Assembly: GCF_035982055.1 (NCBI RefSeq)
Contig: NZ_CP108427.1
Span: forward strand, 7,191,001 to 7,255,000
Direction: 5' to 3'
Source of the DNA: Streptomyces sp. NBC_01288
Lineage (GTDB): Bacteria > Actinomycetota > Actinomycetes > Streptomycetales > Streptomycetaceae
Length of the DNA stretch: 64,000 nt
The notes beneath the pieces are model-generated. The model was given only the letters and a program-made list of their open reading frames with translations. It was not told the origin of the DNA and ran no database searches. Within the stretch, counting starts at the first letter, position 1. Each line of letters opens with the position of its first letter. The translations under genes and the position numbers were made by a program. Below are positions 43,169-52,454 of this stretch, in pieces.

Positions 43169-44008
43169 CTACAACTCCGCCAACAACTCGGCCTTCTTCA
43201 CGGCAAATTCCTCATCCGTCACGAGCCCCGACTGATGAAGCTCCCCCAGGTGCCGGATCCGCTCGGCGATATCCCCAGGATCACGCCGAGCGACCGGCAC
43301 CACAGCCACAGACCGCCCCGACCGCACCGCCGCAAGCACCGCCCCCGCGAACGGCAGAGACTCGTGCACAGGCCCATACCCCAGCCCGAACACCACAGCC
43401 GCCGGATCCTGATCAACGGGCAGAAGCGACTCGGCCCCGCGCAACAGCCGTAGATGCCCCTCGAAAACCTCGGGTGACCGCCACTCGACCCCGCTCAGGT
43501 CGGCGACCGCGAAACTCTGGTCGCCGGCCTTCCACTTCGCGGACGACGCCCCCGTCCAGAACCACCGGAACGACACGGTCTTGCCGTCGAAGGACGCCTT
43601 CCCGTCGTACGCCTTGAACCGCAACGGCACCTCGGGCGCGGCCACGAGAAACCGCTCCGCCGGCTCGTCGTCCGGCTTCAGCCGCGCACGCAACTCGTCG
43701 GCGTAGTACTCGGCGAGGGTCTCGCGCTCGGCGGGCAGCACCAGCCGATAGGGATCGCAGCTCTCCTTCAGCTGACCCGCGGCCGCCTCCATCAGCGGAT
43801 CGGCGCCCGGCCGGGGCTCCGCGCGGAGCACGACCGTGCCGCGCCGGCCGGGGGCGAGCGTCACCGCCTGGATCGCCTCGTAGGGGATCCGGCGTTCACC
43901 GAGCGCCTGAAATAGCTTGGGTGTTCGAATGCCACGTTCGTAGCGGATGACCACGGAGTCGGACTCGAACTCCCAGGCGGCATGAAATCCGGCCAGTACG
44001 TCACCCAT
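43169..44008 (-). CDS. DUF4429 protein with SHOCT C-terminus
   Basis: About 279 residues. It opens MGDVLAGFHAAWEFESDSVVIRYERG, the conserved start of DUF4429. A second related beta-rich module follows from PLRFKAYDGKASFDGKTVSFRWFW. The C-terminus IRHLGELHQSGLVTDEEFAVKKAELL is a SHOCT motif. Function unknown; such proteins are PH-domain-like and soluble. An ATG three codons upstream (44017) is an alternative start. Confidence 0.88.
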   Translation of the reverse strand: MGDVLAGFHAAWEFESDSVVIRYERGIRTPKLFQALGERRIPYEAIQAVTLAPGRRGTVVLRAEPRPGADPLMEAAAGQLKESCDPYRLVLPAERETLAEYYADELRARLKPDDEPAERFLVAAPEVPLRFKAYDGKASFDGKTVSFRWFWTGASSAKWKAGDQSFAVADLSGVEWRSPEVFEGHLRLLRGAESLLPVDQDPAAVVFGLGYGPVHESLPFAGAVLAAVRSGRSVAVVPVARRDPGDIAERIRHLGELHQSGLVTDEEFAVKKAELLAEL

Positions 44009-44075
44009 GCGGCTCATCGTAGGCGGCACACGCTCCTCCGTCCCATCCCCGCGCAGACCGCACTTCCTGCTGTTT

Positions 44076-45308
44076 CTACGCGCGTCCGGCGGCCGAGGCG
44101 CCGGACAAACCCTCTCGGCAGGTGTCACCTTCGTGCGCGCACGTCACCGAGCGGTACGCGCCAACTCCGATGTCGGCGAAGTTGGTGAGGCTGTCGGTGC
44201 CCGCGGCGAAGTAACCGGTGTGGCCCTCCGCGTCCTTCGCGGACAGCACGCGCGCGCCGAAGGCGTTCGACACCGGGTCCTCGCCGTGCCCGAGGCCGCC
44301 GAGTTCCATGTACGGCACGTCCTGGATCCAGTCGTCGGCGTCCCGCATCGCCCACACCCGCGCGAGCGTGTGCAGGTGGGAGGCGCTCGAAGTCCGCATG
44401 CCGGGGCTGCCGGCCACCGCGATGTCGGTCACCCGGGCCGGCAGCTCGTGCGCGGCGACCCCGCACACCACCGAGCCGTAGCTGTGGCAGAACAGGGCGA
44501 CCTGCGAGGTCCCGGGCAACGCCCGTACCAGTGCGTTCAGTCGTACGGCGCCTGCCTCGGCGCGTCCCGCGGTGGCCGAGTCGATGCCGAGGCCGCCGGG
44601 GGAGGTGTAGTCGGCCCAGGCGATGACCGCCGTACGCGTGCCGGTCGTGTCCGTCGCGGACTTCGCCGTGTTCTCGGCCGCGTACAGGTTCTGCGCCATG
44701 CCGACCGGTGCCGAGTAGTCCTTGCTCGTCTTCTGGAAGGTGAGCAGGTCGGTGTCGACGCCGGGGACGATGACCGAGACGCGCTGCGCGGTGTCCAGGT
44801 CGCCGAAGACCTCGGCGATCCGGCCCGAACCCTCGGGGTCGAAGGCCAGGATGTGGCGGCCCTCGGCCGTCAGCGCCTCGAAGCGGTGCATGAGGCGGCC
44901 CGCCTCCTGCTGGCCCAGCGGCGTGAGGCGGTTGTCGTGCATGCGCTTCTTCTCGACCTCGCGCTGCTGGTCGAGGGCGATGTGGTTGGCGCGGTAGCGC
45001 AGCGTGACCGGGGCGCCGTTCATGTTGCCGACCGCGAGCGGGTAGCGGTGCGCCAGACGCGTCCGCTGCTGCGCGGTGAGCGAGGCGAAGAAGCGGGCCA
45101 GCCGGGTCGGGGACGCGTCCGGGTCGGGCAGCTCGCGCCCGTCGATCCGGCCGTGCTCCCACGCGGAGAGCGAGGTCTGGAGCGCCGTTTTCCCTGGGTG
45201 GCTGCGGACCGCGGTCCAACCGGTGGTCGCCAGCATCACGAACACCACGGCCAGCGCGGCCAGTGCGCGCCAGGCGTTCAGCGTGGGGGAGGAGTCGAAG
45301 GAAGTCAC
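44076..45308 (-). CDS. membrane-anchored alpha/beta hydrolase (DUF1023)
   Basis: 410 residues. One N-terminal hydrophobic helix (ALAALAVVFVMLATTGWTAV, ~14-33) anchors it. The hydrolase domain has the nucleophile elbow FCHSYGSVVCG, AVAGSPGM, and a C-terminal Asp/His region GLGHGEDPVSNAFG. DUF1023 members are often annotated as lipases or esterases, with few tested. It lies upstream of the DUF4429 gene on the same strand with a 67-base gap. Confidence 0.88.
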   Translation of the reverse strand: MTSFDSSPTLNAWRALAALAVVFVMLATTGWTAVRSHPGKTALQTSLSAWEHGRIDGRELPDPDASPTRLARFFASLTAQQRTRLAHRYPLAVGNMNGAPVTLRYRANHIALDQQREVEKKRMHDNRLTPLGQQEAGRLMHRFEALTAEGRHILAFDPEGSGRIAEVFGDLDTAQRVSVIVPGVDTDLLTFQKTSKDYSAPVGMAQNLYAAENTAKSATDTTGTRTAVIAWADYTSPGGLGIDSATAGRAEAGAVRLNALVRALPGTSQVALFCHSYGSVVCGVAAHELPARVTDIAVAGSPGMRTSSASHLHTLARVWAMRDADDWIQDVPYMELGGLGHGEDPVSNAFGARVLSAKDAEGHTGYFAAGTDSLTNFADIGVGAYRSVTCAHEGDTCREGLSGASAAGRA

Positions 45309-45401
45309 TGGGAGGACACACTAGGAGAACGAGAGGGTCTCGCGTTAACCGAGTGACGGGGATCACGTTTCAGCGGTACGTGACGAGAAACTCAGTACGA
45401 C

Positions 45402-46037
45402 TCACCTTGCGTGACTCGTCCGCCAGTTCCCGGCGAGGGCCGGTCCCACCCCGTCGAGGTAGTCGGCGGTCAGCTCGCGCATCGCCTCGATGCTGAGGTC
45501 GTCGCCCGCGATCCACATCCGCTCCACCACCCGCATCACCCCACCGAACACGGCCACCACGAGGCGTGGCCGGGGGTCCGTGTCCACGCCGAGCCCCTCG
45601 CGTTCGGCGACGATCCGCGCCAGCTCCTCCTCCAGCTCCTGCTGGCGCCGCAGATGCGCGGCGAGCAGTGCGGGCGTCGACTCGATCGCGCGGTAGGTGC
45701 GCATGTGCAGGTCCAGCGGTACGACCTGCTGGATCGCCTCGTTGATGGTGTCCCAGCTCTCCAGCACGGCCCGGCGCAGCGCCTCCAGCGGGGCCTCGTG
45801 CGGCGGGCGGGCGCGGACGGCCGTCACGAAGTGCGTCTCCGTGAGCCGGGGCACGAAGAACGCGGCCTCCTCCTTGCTCGCGAAGTAGCGGAAGAAGGTG
45901 CGCTGCGAGACGTCGACGGCCTCGGTGATCTCGTCGACCGTGGTCTGTTCGTAGCCCTTGGTCGTGAACAGTTCGAGGGCGGCGTGCAGCAGCGCGTCCC
46001 GCGTACGGGCCTTCTTGCGCTCGCGCAACGTCTCCAT
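45402..46037 (-). CDS. TetR-family repressor of adjacent MFS pump
   Basis: 211 residues from the ATG behind GAGGAG (an in-frame ATG 12 codons upstream is less likely). The HTH is TVDEITEAVDVSQRTFFRYFASKEE, with the FFRYF signature of this TetR subgroup. The C-terminal domain has TYRAIESTPALLAAHLRRQQELE. It is divergent from a DHA2 transporter with operator-like dyads between, so it is likely the repressor of drug export. Confidence 0.93.
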   Translation of the reverse strand: METLRERKKARTRDALLHAALELFTTKGYEQTTVDEITEAVDVSQRTFFRYFASKEEAAFFVPRLTETHFVTAVRARPPHEAPLEALRRAVLESWDTINEAIQQVVPLDLHMRTYRAIESTPALLAAHLRRQQELEEELARIVAEREGLGVDTDPRPRLVVAVFGGVMRVVERMWIAGDDLSIEAMRELTADYLDGVGPALAGNWRTSHAR

Positions 46038-46083
46038 GCCGTTCTCCTCGCCATTGTTGACAGTCGCCGACATCTGAACCTGT

Positions 46084-46112
46084 TTGTCAACTGTCAGCGG
46101 CTGACATTAGCC
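46084..46112 (+). promoter_or_regulatory. repressed, probably leaderless promoter of MFS gene
   Basis: TTGTCA (-35-like) is followed by a spacer containing TGTCAGC-G-GCTGACA, a perfect 7-base-arm dyad at 46092-46106, then TTAGCC. Transcription would begin close to the ATG at 46121, and no ribosome-binding site is present, so a leaderless mRNA is likely. A repressor on the dyad would block polymerase. Confidence 0.6.
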
Positions 46113-46120
46113 TCGAACGC

Positions 46121-47740
46121 ATGACTAGTCAGACCACCATCAGCGCGACGGGGCCGGGGGACAAGGCACCAGCTGCCCCGTCCGAGCCGACGCCCTCCAC
46201 GGGGCTGCGCGGCCACCCGTGGTTCACCCTCATAACCGTCGCCGTCGGCGTCATGATGGTGGCCCTCGACGGCACCATCGTCGCCATCGCCAACCCGGCC
46301 ATCCAGAAGGACCTCGGCGCCAGTTTCGCCGACGTCCAGTGGATCACGAACGGCTACTTCCTCGCCCTCGCGGTCTCCCTCATCACCGCGGGCAAGCTCG
46401 GTGACCGCTTCGGCCACCGCCAGACCTTCCTGATCGGCGTGAGCGGCTTCGCCCTCGCGTCCGGCGCCATCGGCCTCTCGCACAGCATCGCGTTCGTCGT
46501 CACGTTCCGGGTGCTCCAGGGTCTGTTCGGCGCGCTGCTGATGCCGGCCGCGCTCGGTCTGCTGCGGGCCACCTTCCCGGCCGAGAAGCTCAACATGGCC
46601 ATCGGCCTGTGGGGCATGGTCATCGGCGCCTCCACCGCGGGCGGCCCGATCCTCGGCGGTGTCCTCGTCGAGCACGTCAACTGGCAGTCGGTATTCTTCA
46701 TCAACGTGCCGGTCGGCGCCATCGCGCTGGTCCTCGGCCTGCTGATCCTCCGCGACCACCGCGCCGAGAACGCGCCGCGCTCCTTCGACATCCTCGGCAT
46801 CGTGCTGCTCTCCGGCGCGATGTTCTGCCTCGTCTGGGCCCTCATCAAGGCGCCGACCTGGGGCTGGGGCTCCGGCACGACCTGGGCGTTCCTCGCCGTG
46901 TCGGTGCTGGGCTTCGCGCTGTTCGCCTACTGGGAGCAGCGGGTGAAAGAACCCCTGATCCCGCTGGGCCTGTTCCGCTCGGTCCCGCTGTCCGCGGGCG
47001 TCGTCCTGATGGTCCTGATGGCGATCGCCTTCATGGGCGGCCTGTTCTTCGTCACGTTCTACCTCCAGAACGTGCACGGCATGAGCCCGATCGACGCCGG
47101 TCTCCACCTCCTCCCGCTCACCGGCATGATGATCGTCGGCTCCCCGCTCGCCGGCGCGGCGATCACCAAGCTCGGCCCGCGCATCCCGCTGGCGGGCGGC
47201 ATGGCGGCCACCGCGATCGCCATGTTCGGCATGTCCACGCTGGACTCGAACACCGGCAGTGGCGTCATGTCGATCTGGTTCGCCCTGCTGGGCCTCGGCC
47301 TCGCCCCGGTGATGGTCGGCGCGACCGAGGTCATCGTGGGCAACGCGCCGATGGAGCTCTCCGGCGTCGCCGGCGGTCTCCAGCAGGCCGCGATGCAGAT
47401 CGGCGGCAGCCTCGGTACGGCCGTCCTCGGCGCGGTGATGGCCTCCCGCGTCGACAACGACCTCGCCGGCAACTGGGCCGACGCGGGCCTGCCCAAGCTC
47501 ACCCAGCCCCAACTCGACGCGGCCGCCGAGGCGGTCCAGGTCGGCGTGGCCCCGATCGCCCCGAACACCCCGGAGACGATCGCCGCGAAGATCACGCAGG
47601 TCGCCCACGACACGTTCATCTCCGGCATGAGCCTGGCCTGCCTCGTCGCGGCCGGTGTAGCGGTGGTGGCGGTCTTCGTGGCGCTCCTGACCAAGCGCGG
47701 CGAGAACGCGGAGGCGGGCGCGGGCGCGGCGCACATCTGA
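46121..47740 (+). CDS. MFS drug exporter, DHA2 family (14 transmembrane segments)
   Basis: 539 residues with 14 hydrophobic helices. Motif A appears as LGDRFGHRQTFLIG after helix 2, motif D1-like MVALDGTIVAIANPAIQ in helix 1, and motif C-like WGMVIGASTAGGPILGGVL in helix 5. The family exports diverse hydrophobic drugs by proton antiport (EmrB/QacA type). It is paired with the divergent TetR regulator. Confidence 0.95.
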   Translation: MTSQTTISATGPGDKAPAAPSEPTPSTGLRGHPWFTLITVAVGVMMVALDGTIVAIANPAIQKDLGASFADVQWITNGYFLALAVSLITAGKLGDRFGHRQTFLIGVSGFALASGAIGLSHSIAFVVTFRVLQGLFGALLMPAALGLLRATFPAEKLNMAIGLWGMVIGASTAGGPILGGVLVEHVNWQSVFFINVPVGAIALVLGLLILRDHRAENAPRSFDILGIVLLSGAMFCLVWALIKAPTWGWGSGTTWAFLAVSVLGFALFAYWEQRVKEPLIPLGLFRSVPLSAGVVLMVLMAIAFMGGLFFVTFYLQNVHGMSPIDAGLHLLPLTGMMIVGSPLAGAAITKLGPRIPLAGGMAATAIAMFGMSTLDSNTGSGVMSIWFALLGLGLAPVMVGATEVIVGNAPMELSGVAGGLQQAAMQIGGSLGTAVLGAVMASRVDNDLAGNWADAGLPKLTQPQLDAAAEAVQVGVAPIAPNTPETIAAKITQVAHDTFISGMSLACLVAAGVAVVAVFVALLTKRGENAEAGAGAAHI

Positions 47741-47888
47741 CGGCACGCATCCAACGCGCATCCAACCCTGTTCCAGGCCGATTTCGCCTATCAGGGTGAC
47801 TCCACTAAAGATTCCTGGCGCCCGGTACGCGCCGCAGGTCACAGTAAGTCAAGTCCTCCGCAGGGCAGGGGGGACGGGTTGGTCTGCG

Positions 47889-47915
47889 GCGCGCTGCCGG
47901 AGGGGGGCAGCGCGC
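47889..47915. terminator. GC-rich hairpin with T-rich tail downstream of MFS gene
   Basis: GCGCGCTGCC and GGCAGCGCGC are perfect 10-base arms with a seven-base loop, followed within 10 bases by CTTTCTTT. It lies 149 bases past the MFS stop and 85 before the DUF4190 start. Either the MFS terminator or the 3' end of a small RNA made in this 259-base gap. Confidence 0.6.
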
Positions 47916-47999
47916 AAGCAGGCTTTCTTTGTGTGTACGCGGGTATCCGGTCATCGTAGGGAACTGGCCGAACCGGCATGGACGCCCAGGGAGTTGACG

Positions 48000-48272
48000 A
48001 TGACGGGCTCTGGAACGCGCAAAACCCCCCGCTCGCGTGGCCGCATGGGGTCAGGGAGCGGGCCGGACCGCGCGACGCTCGGCATCATCGGACTGGTCTG
48101 CGCGATCGCGGGCTTCTTCACCCTGGGAATCGTCCTGGGCCCGATCGCCGTGGTCTGCGGCTGGCTGGCCATGGGCCGCCGGTGGACGGGCTCACGCCGG
48201 GCGATGGCGCTGGTGGCCCTGGTCCTGGGAGCGATCGACACGTTGGCGGCGGTCATGTGGACGTTCTTCTGA
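48000..48272 (+). CDS. small DUF4190 membrane protein
   Basis: 90 residues: a basic N-terminus, then two helices, LGIIGLVCAIAGFFTLGIVLGPIAVVCGWLAM-type and MALVALVLGAIDTLAAVMW, typical of DUF4190. Start ATG with GGGAG upstream. Function unknown. Its last 81 bases overlap the end of the potassium channel gene on the other strand. Confidence 0.85.
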   Translation: MTGSGTRKTPRSRGRMGSGSGPDRATLGIIGLVCAIAGFFTLGIVLGPIAVVCGWLAMGRRWTGSRRAMALVALVLGAIDTLAAVMWTFF

Positions 48273-49166
48273 ACGGGAGTTGAGCTGGGCCACGCTTGAA
48301 AGGGCGTCCTTCCGGACCGGGGCTAACGGGACAGCCCGTCCCCGACCGGTAGTGGCTCCCCCCGCCGCCGACGTCCCCGGCAGGTCCGCGACCTCCGCCC
48401 CGGAGACGGCCGTAGCGCCCATCCCGGAGACACCTCCCACCCTCACCCCGGACAACGCCGCGACCTCCACCCGCAACGCCCGCACCTCCTCCGCCAGCGC
48501 CTCGATCGCCAGCGTCTGCCGCCGCTCCTCCACGTCGTCCTTCTCGAACCGGGCGATGAACCACGTGGCGATGTTGGCGGTGACGACACCGAGCAGCGCG
48601 ATGCCGGAGAGCATCAGCCCGACGGCGATCATCCGGCCCAGCCCGGTGGTCGGGGCGTGGTCGCCGTACCCCACGGTCGTCATGGTGGTGAACGACCACC
48701 ACACGGCGTCACCCAACGTCCGGATGTTCCCGTGGGGCGAGTCCCGTTCCACGGACAGCACCGCGAGCGAACCGAACATCAGCAGCCCGATCACCGCGCC
48801 GGCGACATACGTCGTCAACTGGATCTGCGAGGCCATCCGGGCCCGGCGCCCGACGAGTATCAGCGTCGACACCATGCGCAGCAGCCGCAGCGGCTGAAGT
48901 ATCGGCAGCACCACCGCGCACAGGTCCATCCAGTGCGTCCGCACGAACCGCCGCCGGTCCCGGGACATCGCGAGCCGCATCAGATAGTCGGTGGCGAACG
49001 CCCCCCACACGACCCACTCGACCCCCGTGCACACCGTCGTCAGCCGATGCCCGGCGGTCGAGTCCACGATCGGCACGGCGTACGCCACGGCAAAACCCAC
49101 CGCAAGGCCTAACAGGGGCCGCTGAGTCCGTTGCTCCCAACGAGCTTGTGCGGATGGTTCGTTCAT
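48192..49166 (-). CDS. voltage-gated-like potassium channel
   Basis: 324 residues. The selectivity filter is TTMTTVGYGD (~163-172), preceded by the pore helix AVWWSF. Five or six hydrophobic segments surround it, and an S4-like basic stretch LRLLRMVSTLILVGRRARMA lies at ~94-113. A coiled-coil-like segment (VEERRQTLAIEALAEEVRALRVEVAAL) follows the last helix, then a low-complexity tail encoded over the convergent gene. It should conduct K+ and set membrane potential. Confidence 0.92.
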   Translation of the reverse strand: MNEPSAQARWEQRTQRPLLGLAVGFAVAYAVPIVDSTAGHRLTTVCTGVEWVVWGAFATDYLMRLAMSRDRRRFVRTHWMDLCAVVLPILQPLRLLRMVSTLILVGRRARMASQIQLTTYVAGAVIGLLMFGSLAVLSVERDSPHGNIRTLGDAVWWSFTTMTTVGYGDHAPTTGLGRMIAVGLMLSGIALLGVVTANIATWFIARFEKDDVEERRQTLAIEALAEEVRALRVEVAALSGVRVGGVSGMGATAVSGAEVADLPGTSAAGGATTGRGRAVPLAPVRKDALSSVAQLNSRSEERPHDRRQRVDRSQDQGHQRHRPA

Positions 49167-49224
49167 GACGGCATGTTAGGTGGCGGGGGAGGCCTGATGG
49201 GCCGCCCCGAAGGGGCGCCCATCA

Positions 49225-49256
49225 GGGGCGCGGGGAACTGCGCGACCAGCCCCCAC
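49225..49256. repeat. dispersed element copy between aceE and channel genes
   Basis: A direct copy of the core plus ACCAGCCCCCAC lies 22 bases past the aceE stop (aceE is on the minus strand). Just before it, GGGGCGCCCATCA hints at a partial second arm. Confidence 0.85.
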
Positions 49257-49277
49257 GCACCCGCAGACGAAAAACGA

Positions 49278-52025
49278 CTACGCGTCCCCGCCCGCCGCAC
49301 CCGGATCAGCCGAGGAGACATCCAGCAACTGATACCGATCGATCGCCTGCTTCAACACAGACCGATCAACCTTCCCCTCCCGAGCCAACTCCGTCAGCAC
49401 AGCCACCACGATCGACTGCGCGTCGATGTGGAAGAACCGCCGAGCCGCCCCGCGCGTGTCCGCGAACCCGAACCCATCAGCCCCCAACGACTGATAAGTC
49501 CCCGGCACCCACCGAGAAATCTGGTCAGGAACCGACCGCATCCAGTCGGAAACAGCCACGAACGGCCCCTCCGCCCCGCTCAACTTCCGCGTGACATAAG
49601 GAACGCGTTGTTCCTCCTCGGGGTGAAGCAGATTGTGCCGCTCGACATCCACCGCCTCGCGCCGCAGTTCGTTCCAGGAGGTCGCGGACCACACATCGGC
49701 CCGGACATTCCATTCCTCGGCGAGAATCCGCTGAGCCTCAAGAGCCCACGGGACCGCGACACCGGACGCCATGATCTGCGCCGGCACCGTCCCCGAAGCC
49801 CCCTGACTGATCCGGTGGACGCCCTTGAGGATGCCCTCCACGTCCACATCCGCGGGCTCGGCCGGGTGCTGGATCGGCTCGTTGTAGACGGTGAGGTAGT
49901 AGAAGACGTCCTCGCCGTGCGGGTGTTCCGCGTCCGAGCCGTACATCCGCCGCAGCCCGTCCTGCACGATGTACGCGATCTCGTACGAATACGCCGGGTC
50001 GTAGGCGACACACCCCGGGTTGGTCGACGCCAGCAACTGCGAGTGGCCGTCCGCGTGTTGCAGACCCTCACCGGTCAGAGTCGTACGCCCCGCGGTCGCG
50101 CCCAGCACGAAACCGCGCGCCAACTGGTCGGCCATCTGCCAGAACTGGTCACCGGTGCGCTGGAAACCGAACATCGAGTAGAAGACGTAGACCGGGATGA
50201 GCGGCTCGCCGTGCGTCGCGTACGCCGAACCCGCCGCGATCAGTGAAGCCGTACAGCCCGCCTCGGAGATGCCGTCGTGCAGCATCTGCCCGGTCGGCGA
50301 CTCCTTGTAGGCGAGCAGGAGTTCACGGTCCACCGACTCGTACTGCTGGCCCAGCGGGTTGTAGATCTTCGCGCTCGGGAAGAACGAGTCCATGCCGAAC
50401 GTGCGGTACTCGTCCGGCGCGATCAGCACGAACCGCCGGCCGATCTCCTTGTCCCGCATGAGGTCCTTGAGCAGCCGTACGAACGCCATGGTGGTGGCGA
50501 TCGACTGCTGGCCCGACCCCTTCTTCACACTCGCGTACGTCTTCTCCTCGGGCAGCGCCAGCGGCTTCGAGCGGACGACACGCGTCGGGACGTAGCCGCC
50601 CAGCGCGTTGCGCCGGTCGTGCATGTACTGGATCTCCTCCGAGTTCCGGCCCGGGTGGAAGTACGGCGGCGCGCCGGACTCCAGTTCCTGGTCGGTGATC
50701 GGCAGGTGCAGCCGGTCGCGGAAGCCCTTGAGGTCGGCGACCGTCAGCTTCTTCATCTGGTGCGTGGCGTTGCGGCCCTCGAAGTTGGGGCCCAGCGTCC
50801 AGCCCTTGACCGTCTGGGCGAGGACGACGGTCGGCTGGCCCTGGTGCTGCTTGGCCGCCTCGAAGGCCGCGTAGACCTTCTGGTGGTCGTGCCCGCCGCG
50901 CCCCAGGTGCAGGATCTGGTCGTCGGTCATGTTCTCGACCATCGCGCGCAGCCGGTGGTCGTGCCCGAAGAAGTGCTCGCGGATGTACGCGCCGGTCTCC
51001 GTGGCGTACGTCTGGAACTGGCCGTCCGGCGTGGTGTTGAGCTGGTTGACCAGCACGCCGTCGCGGTCCTGGGCGAGCAGCGGGTCCCAGGTGCGGTCCC
51101 AGACCAGCTTGATGACGTTCCAGCCGGCGCCCCGGAACTGCGACTCCAGCTCCTGGATGATCTTGCCGTTGCCGCGCACCGGGCCGTCGAGCCGCTGGAG
51201 GTTGCAGTTGACGACGAAGGTCAGGTTGTCGAGGCCCTCACGCGCCGCGATCGACAGCTGGCCGAGCGACTCCGGCTCGTCCATCTCGCCGTCGCCGAGG
51301 AACGCCCACACGTGCGACCGCGACGTGTCCGCGATCCCGCGCGCCTCCATGTAGCGGTTCATCCGCGCCTGGAAGATCGCGCCGAGCGGGCCCAGGCCCA
51401 TCGACACGGTCGGGAACTCCCAGAAGTCCGGCATCGACCGCGGGTGCGGGTACGAGGACAGCCCGTACGGCGCCTTCGACTTCTCCTGGCGGAACGCGTC
51501 CAGCTGCCGCTCGCTGAGCCGGTCCAGGAGGAACGCGCGGGCGTAGATGCCCGGCGAGGCGTGCCCCTGGAAGAAGATCTGGTCGCCGCCGTCGCCCTGG
51601 TCCTTGCCCCGGAAGAAGTGGTTGAAGCCCACGTCGTAGAGCGAGGCGGAGGAGGCGAACGTGGCGATGTGGCCGCCGACGCCGATGCCGGGCCGCTGCG
51701 CCCGGGACACCATCACCGCGGCGTTCCAGCGGGTCGCGTTCAGGATCTTGCGCTCGATCTCCTCGTTGCCGGGGAAGAACGGCTCGTCCTTGGTGGCGAT
51801 GGTGTTGACGTAGTCCGTGCTGCGCATCTCGGGCACGGCCACGCGCTTCTCGCGGGCCCGCTCGATCAGCCGGAGCATCAGATAGCGGGCCCGCTCGCGG
51901 CCGCGCTGGTCCACGGCGGCGTCGAGCGAGTCGAGCCACTCCTGGGTCTCTTCGGGATCGAAGTCAGGAACCTGACTCGGAAGGCCGCCAATGATGATCG
52001 GATTGCGATCGGATCCGGAAGCCAC
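49278..52025 (-). CDS. aceE: pyruvate dehydrogenase E1 component, homodimeric type
   Basis: 915 residues, the length of AceE-type E1. The thiamine diphosphate motif starts FLGDGEMDEPES and ends NCNLQRLDGPVRGN. HGDG-independent signatures include GHIATFASSASLYDVGFNHF and YSMFGFQRTGDQFWQMADQ. It decarboxylates pyruvate and acetylates the E2 lipoyl group to feed acetyl-CoA synthesis. The E2 and E3 genes are not adjacent, as is usual in actinomycetes. GTG start behind AAGGAA. Confidence 0.97.
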   Translation of the reverse strand: MASGSDRNPIIIGGLPSQVPDFDPEETQEWLDSLDAAVDQRGRERARYLMLRLIERAREKRVAVPEMRSTDYVNTIATKDEPFFPGNEEIERKILNATRWNAAVMVSRAQRPGIGVGGHIATFASSASLYDVGFNHFFRGKDQGDGGDQIFFQGHASPGIYARAFLLDRLSERQLDAFRQEKSKAPYGLSSYPHPRSMPDFWEFPTVSMGLGPLGAIFQARMNRYMEARGIADTSRSHVWAFLGDGEMDEPESLGQLSIAAREGLDNLTFVVNCNLQRLDGPVRGNGKIIQELESQFRGAGWNVIKLVWDRTWDPLLAQDRDGVLVNQLNTTPDGQFQTYATETGAYIREHFFGHDHRLRAMVENMTDDQILHLGRGGHDHQKVYAAFEAAKQHQGQPTVVLAQTVKGWTLGPNFEGRNATHQMKKLTVADLKGFRDRLHLPITDQELESGAPPYFHPGRNSEEIQYMHDRRNALGGYVPTRVVRSKPLALPEEKTYASVKKGSGQQSIATTMAFVRLLKDLMRDKEIGRRFVLIAPDEYRTFGMDSFFPSAKIYNPLGQQYESVDRELLLAYKESPTGQMLHDGISEAGCTASLIAAGSAYATHGEPLIPVYVFYSMFGFQRTGDQFWQMADQLARGFVLGATAGRTTLTGEGLQHADGHSQLLASTNPGCVAYDPAYSYEIAYIVQDGLRRMYGSDAEHPHGEDVFYYLTVYNEPIQHPAEPADVDVEGILKGVHRISQGASGTVPAQIMASGVAVPWALEAQRILAEEWNVRADVWSATSWNELRREAVDVERHNLLHPEEEQRVPYVTRKLSGAEGPFVAVSDWMRSVPDQISRWVPGTYQSLGADGFGFADTRGAARRFFHIDAQSIVVAVLTELAREGKVDRSVLKQAIDRYQLLDVSSADPGAAGGDA

Positions 52026-52454
52026 GCTGTTCCTTACCTGTCAGAGGGAGCTGTGTGAGGGGGCTGTCTGAGGCCGATGGAGGACTGATGGGGGCTTAAT
52101 GAGGCTTATCGGCGCTGGATTTCCATGGTTCTGCACCGTTCCCCATGGTCTACCGCAGGACGGCAATCGTCATCTCTACCGTGAGGTAACCGTGACTCGT
52201 TTAGCAAAGTCATTCGAGTCGCGTACCCTCGGAGGGTTCTCAAACGTGCAAACCGGGCAGAACGCTGTGGTGTACGTCACCGGCGGTCGCGATAGCGTGC
52301 CTGGAGTTGCGGCGACACGGCCAGGAACGTCACCGTTTCGGCGTTCCGAATCGCCGGGTACTTGCGCGATCCGGCCCGTCCGTGTGGACTACGGCCAATG
52401 CTTCGCGCACGCGCGATGCTGGACATTCATCAAGACATGATCAGGAGGCAACCC
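52026..52454. other. 429-bp divergent intergenic region, aceE / DUF3052
   Basis: No convincing gene or RNA is visible. It should hold the promoters of both genes. The only structure I see is a short ACCCT-CGG-AGGGT dyad at 52225-52237. Base composition is less GC-rich than the flanking genes, as expected for regulatory DNA. Confidence 0.6.

Noticed and set aside
46094..47842. 582-codon open frame antisense to the MFS transporter
   Set aside because: Biased composition (Arg, His, Asp, Glu) typical of the shadow of a membrane-protein gene; no ribosome-binding site or homology signal.
50277..52058. 593-codon open frame antisense to aceE
   Set aside because: Shadow of aceE; the minus strand has all thiamine diphosphate motifs.
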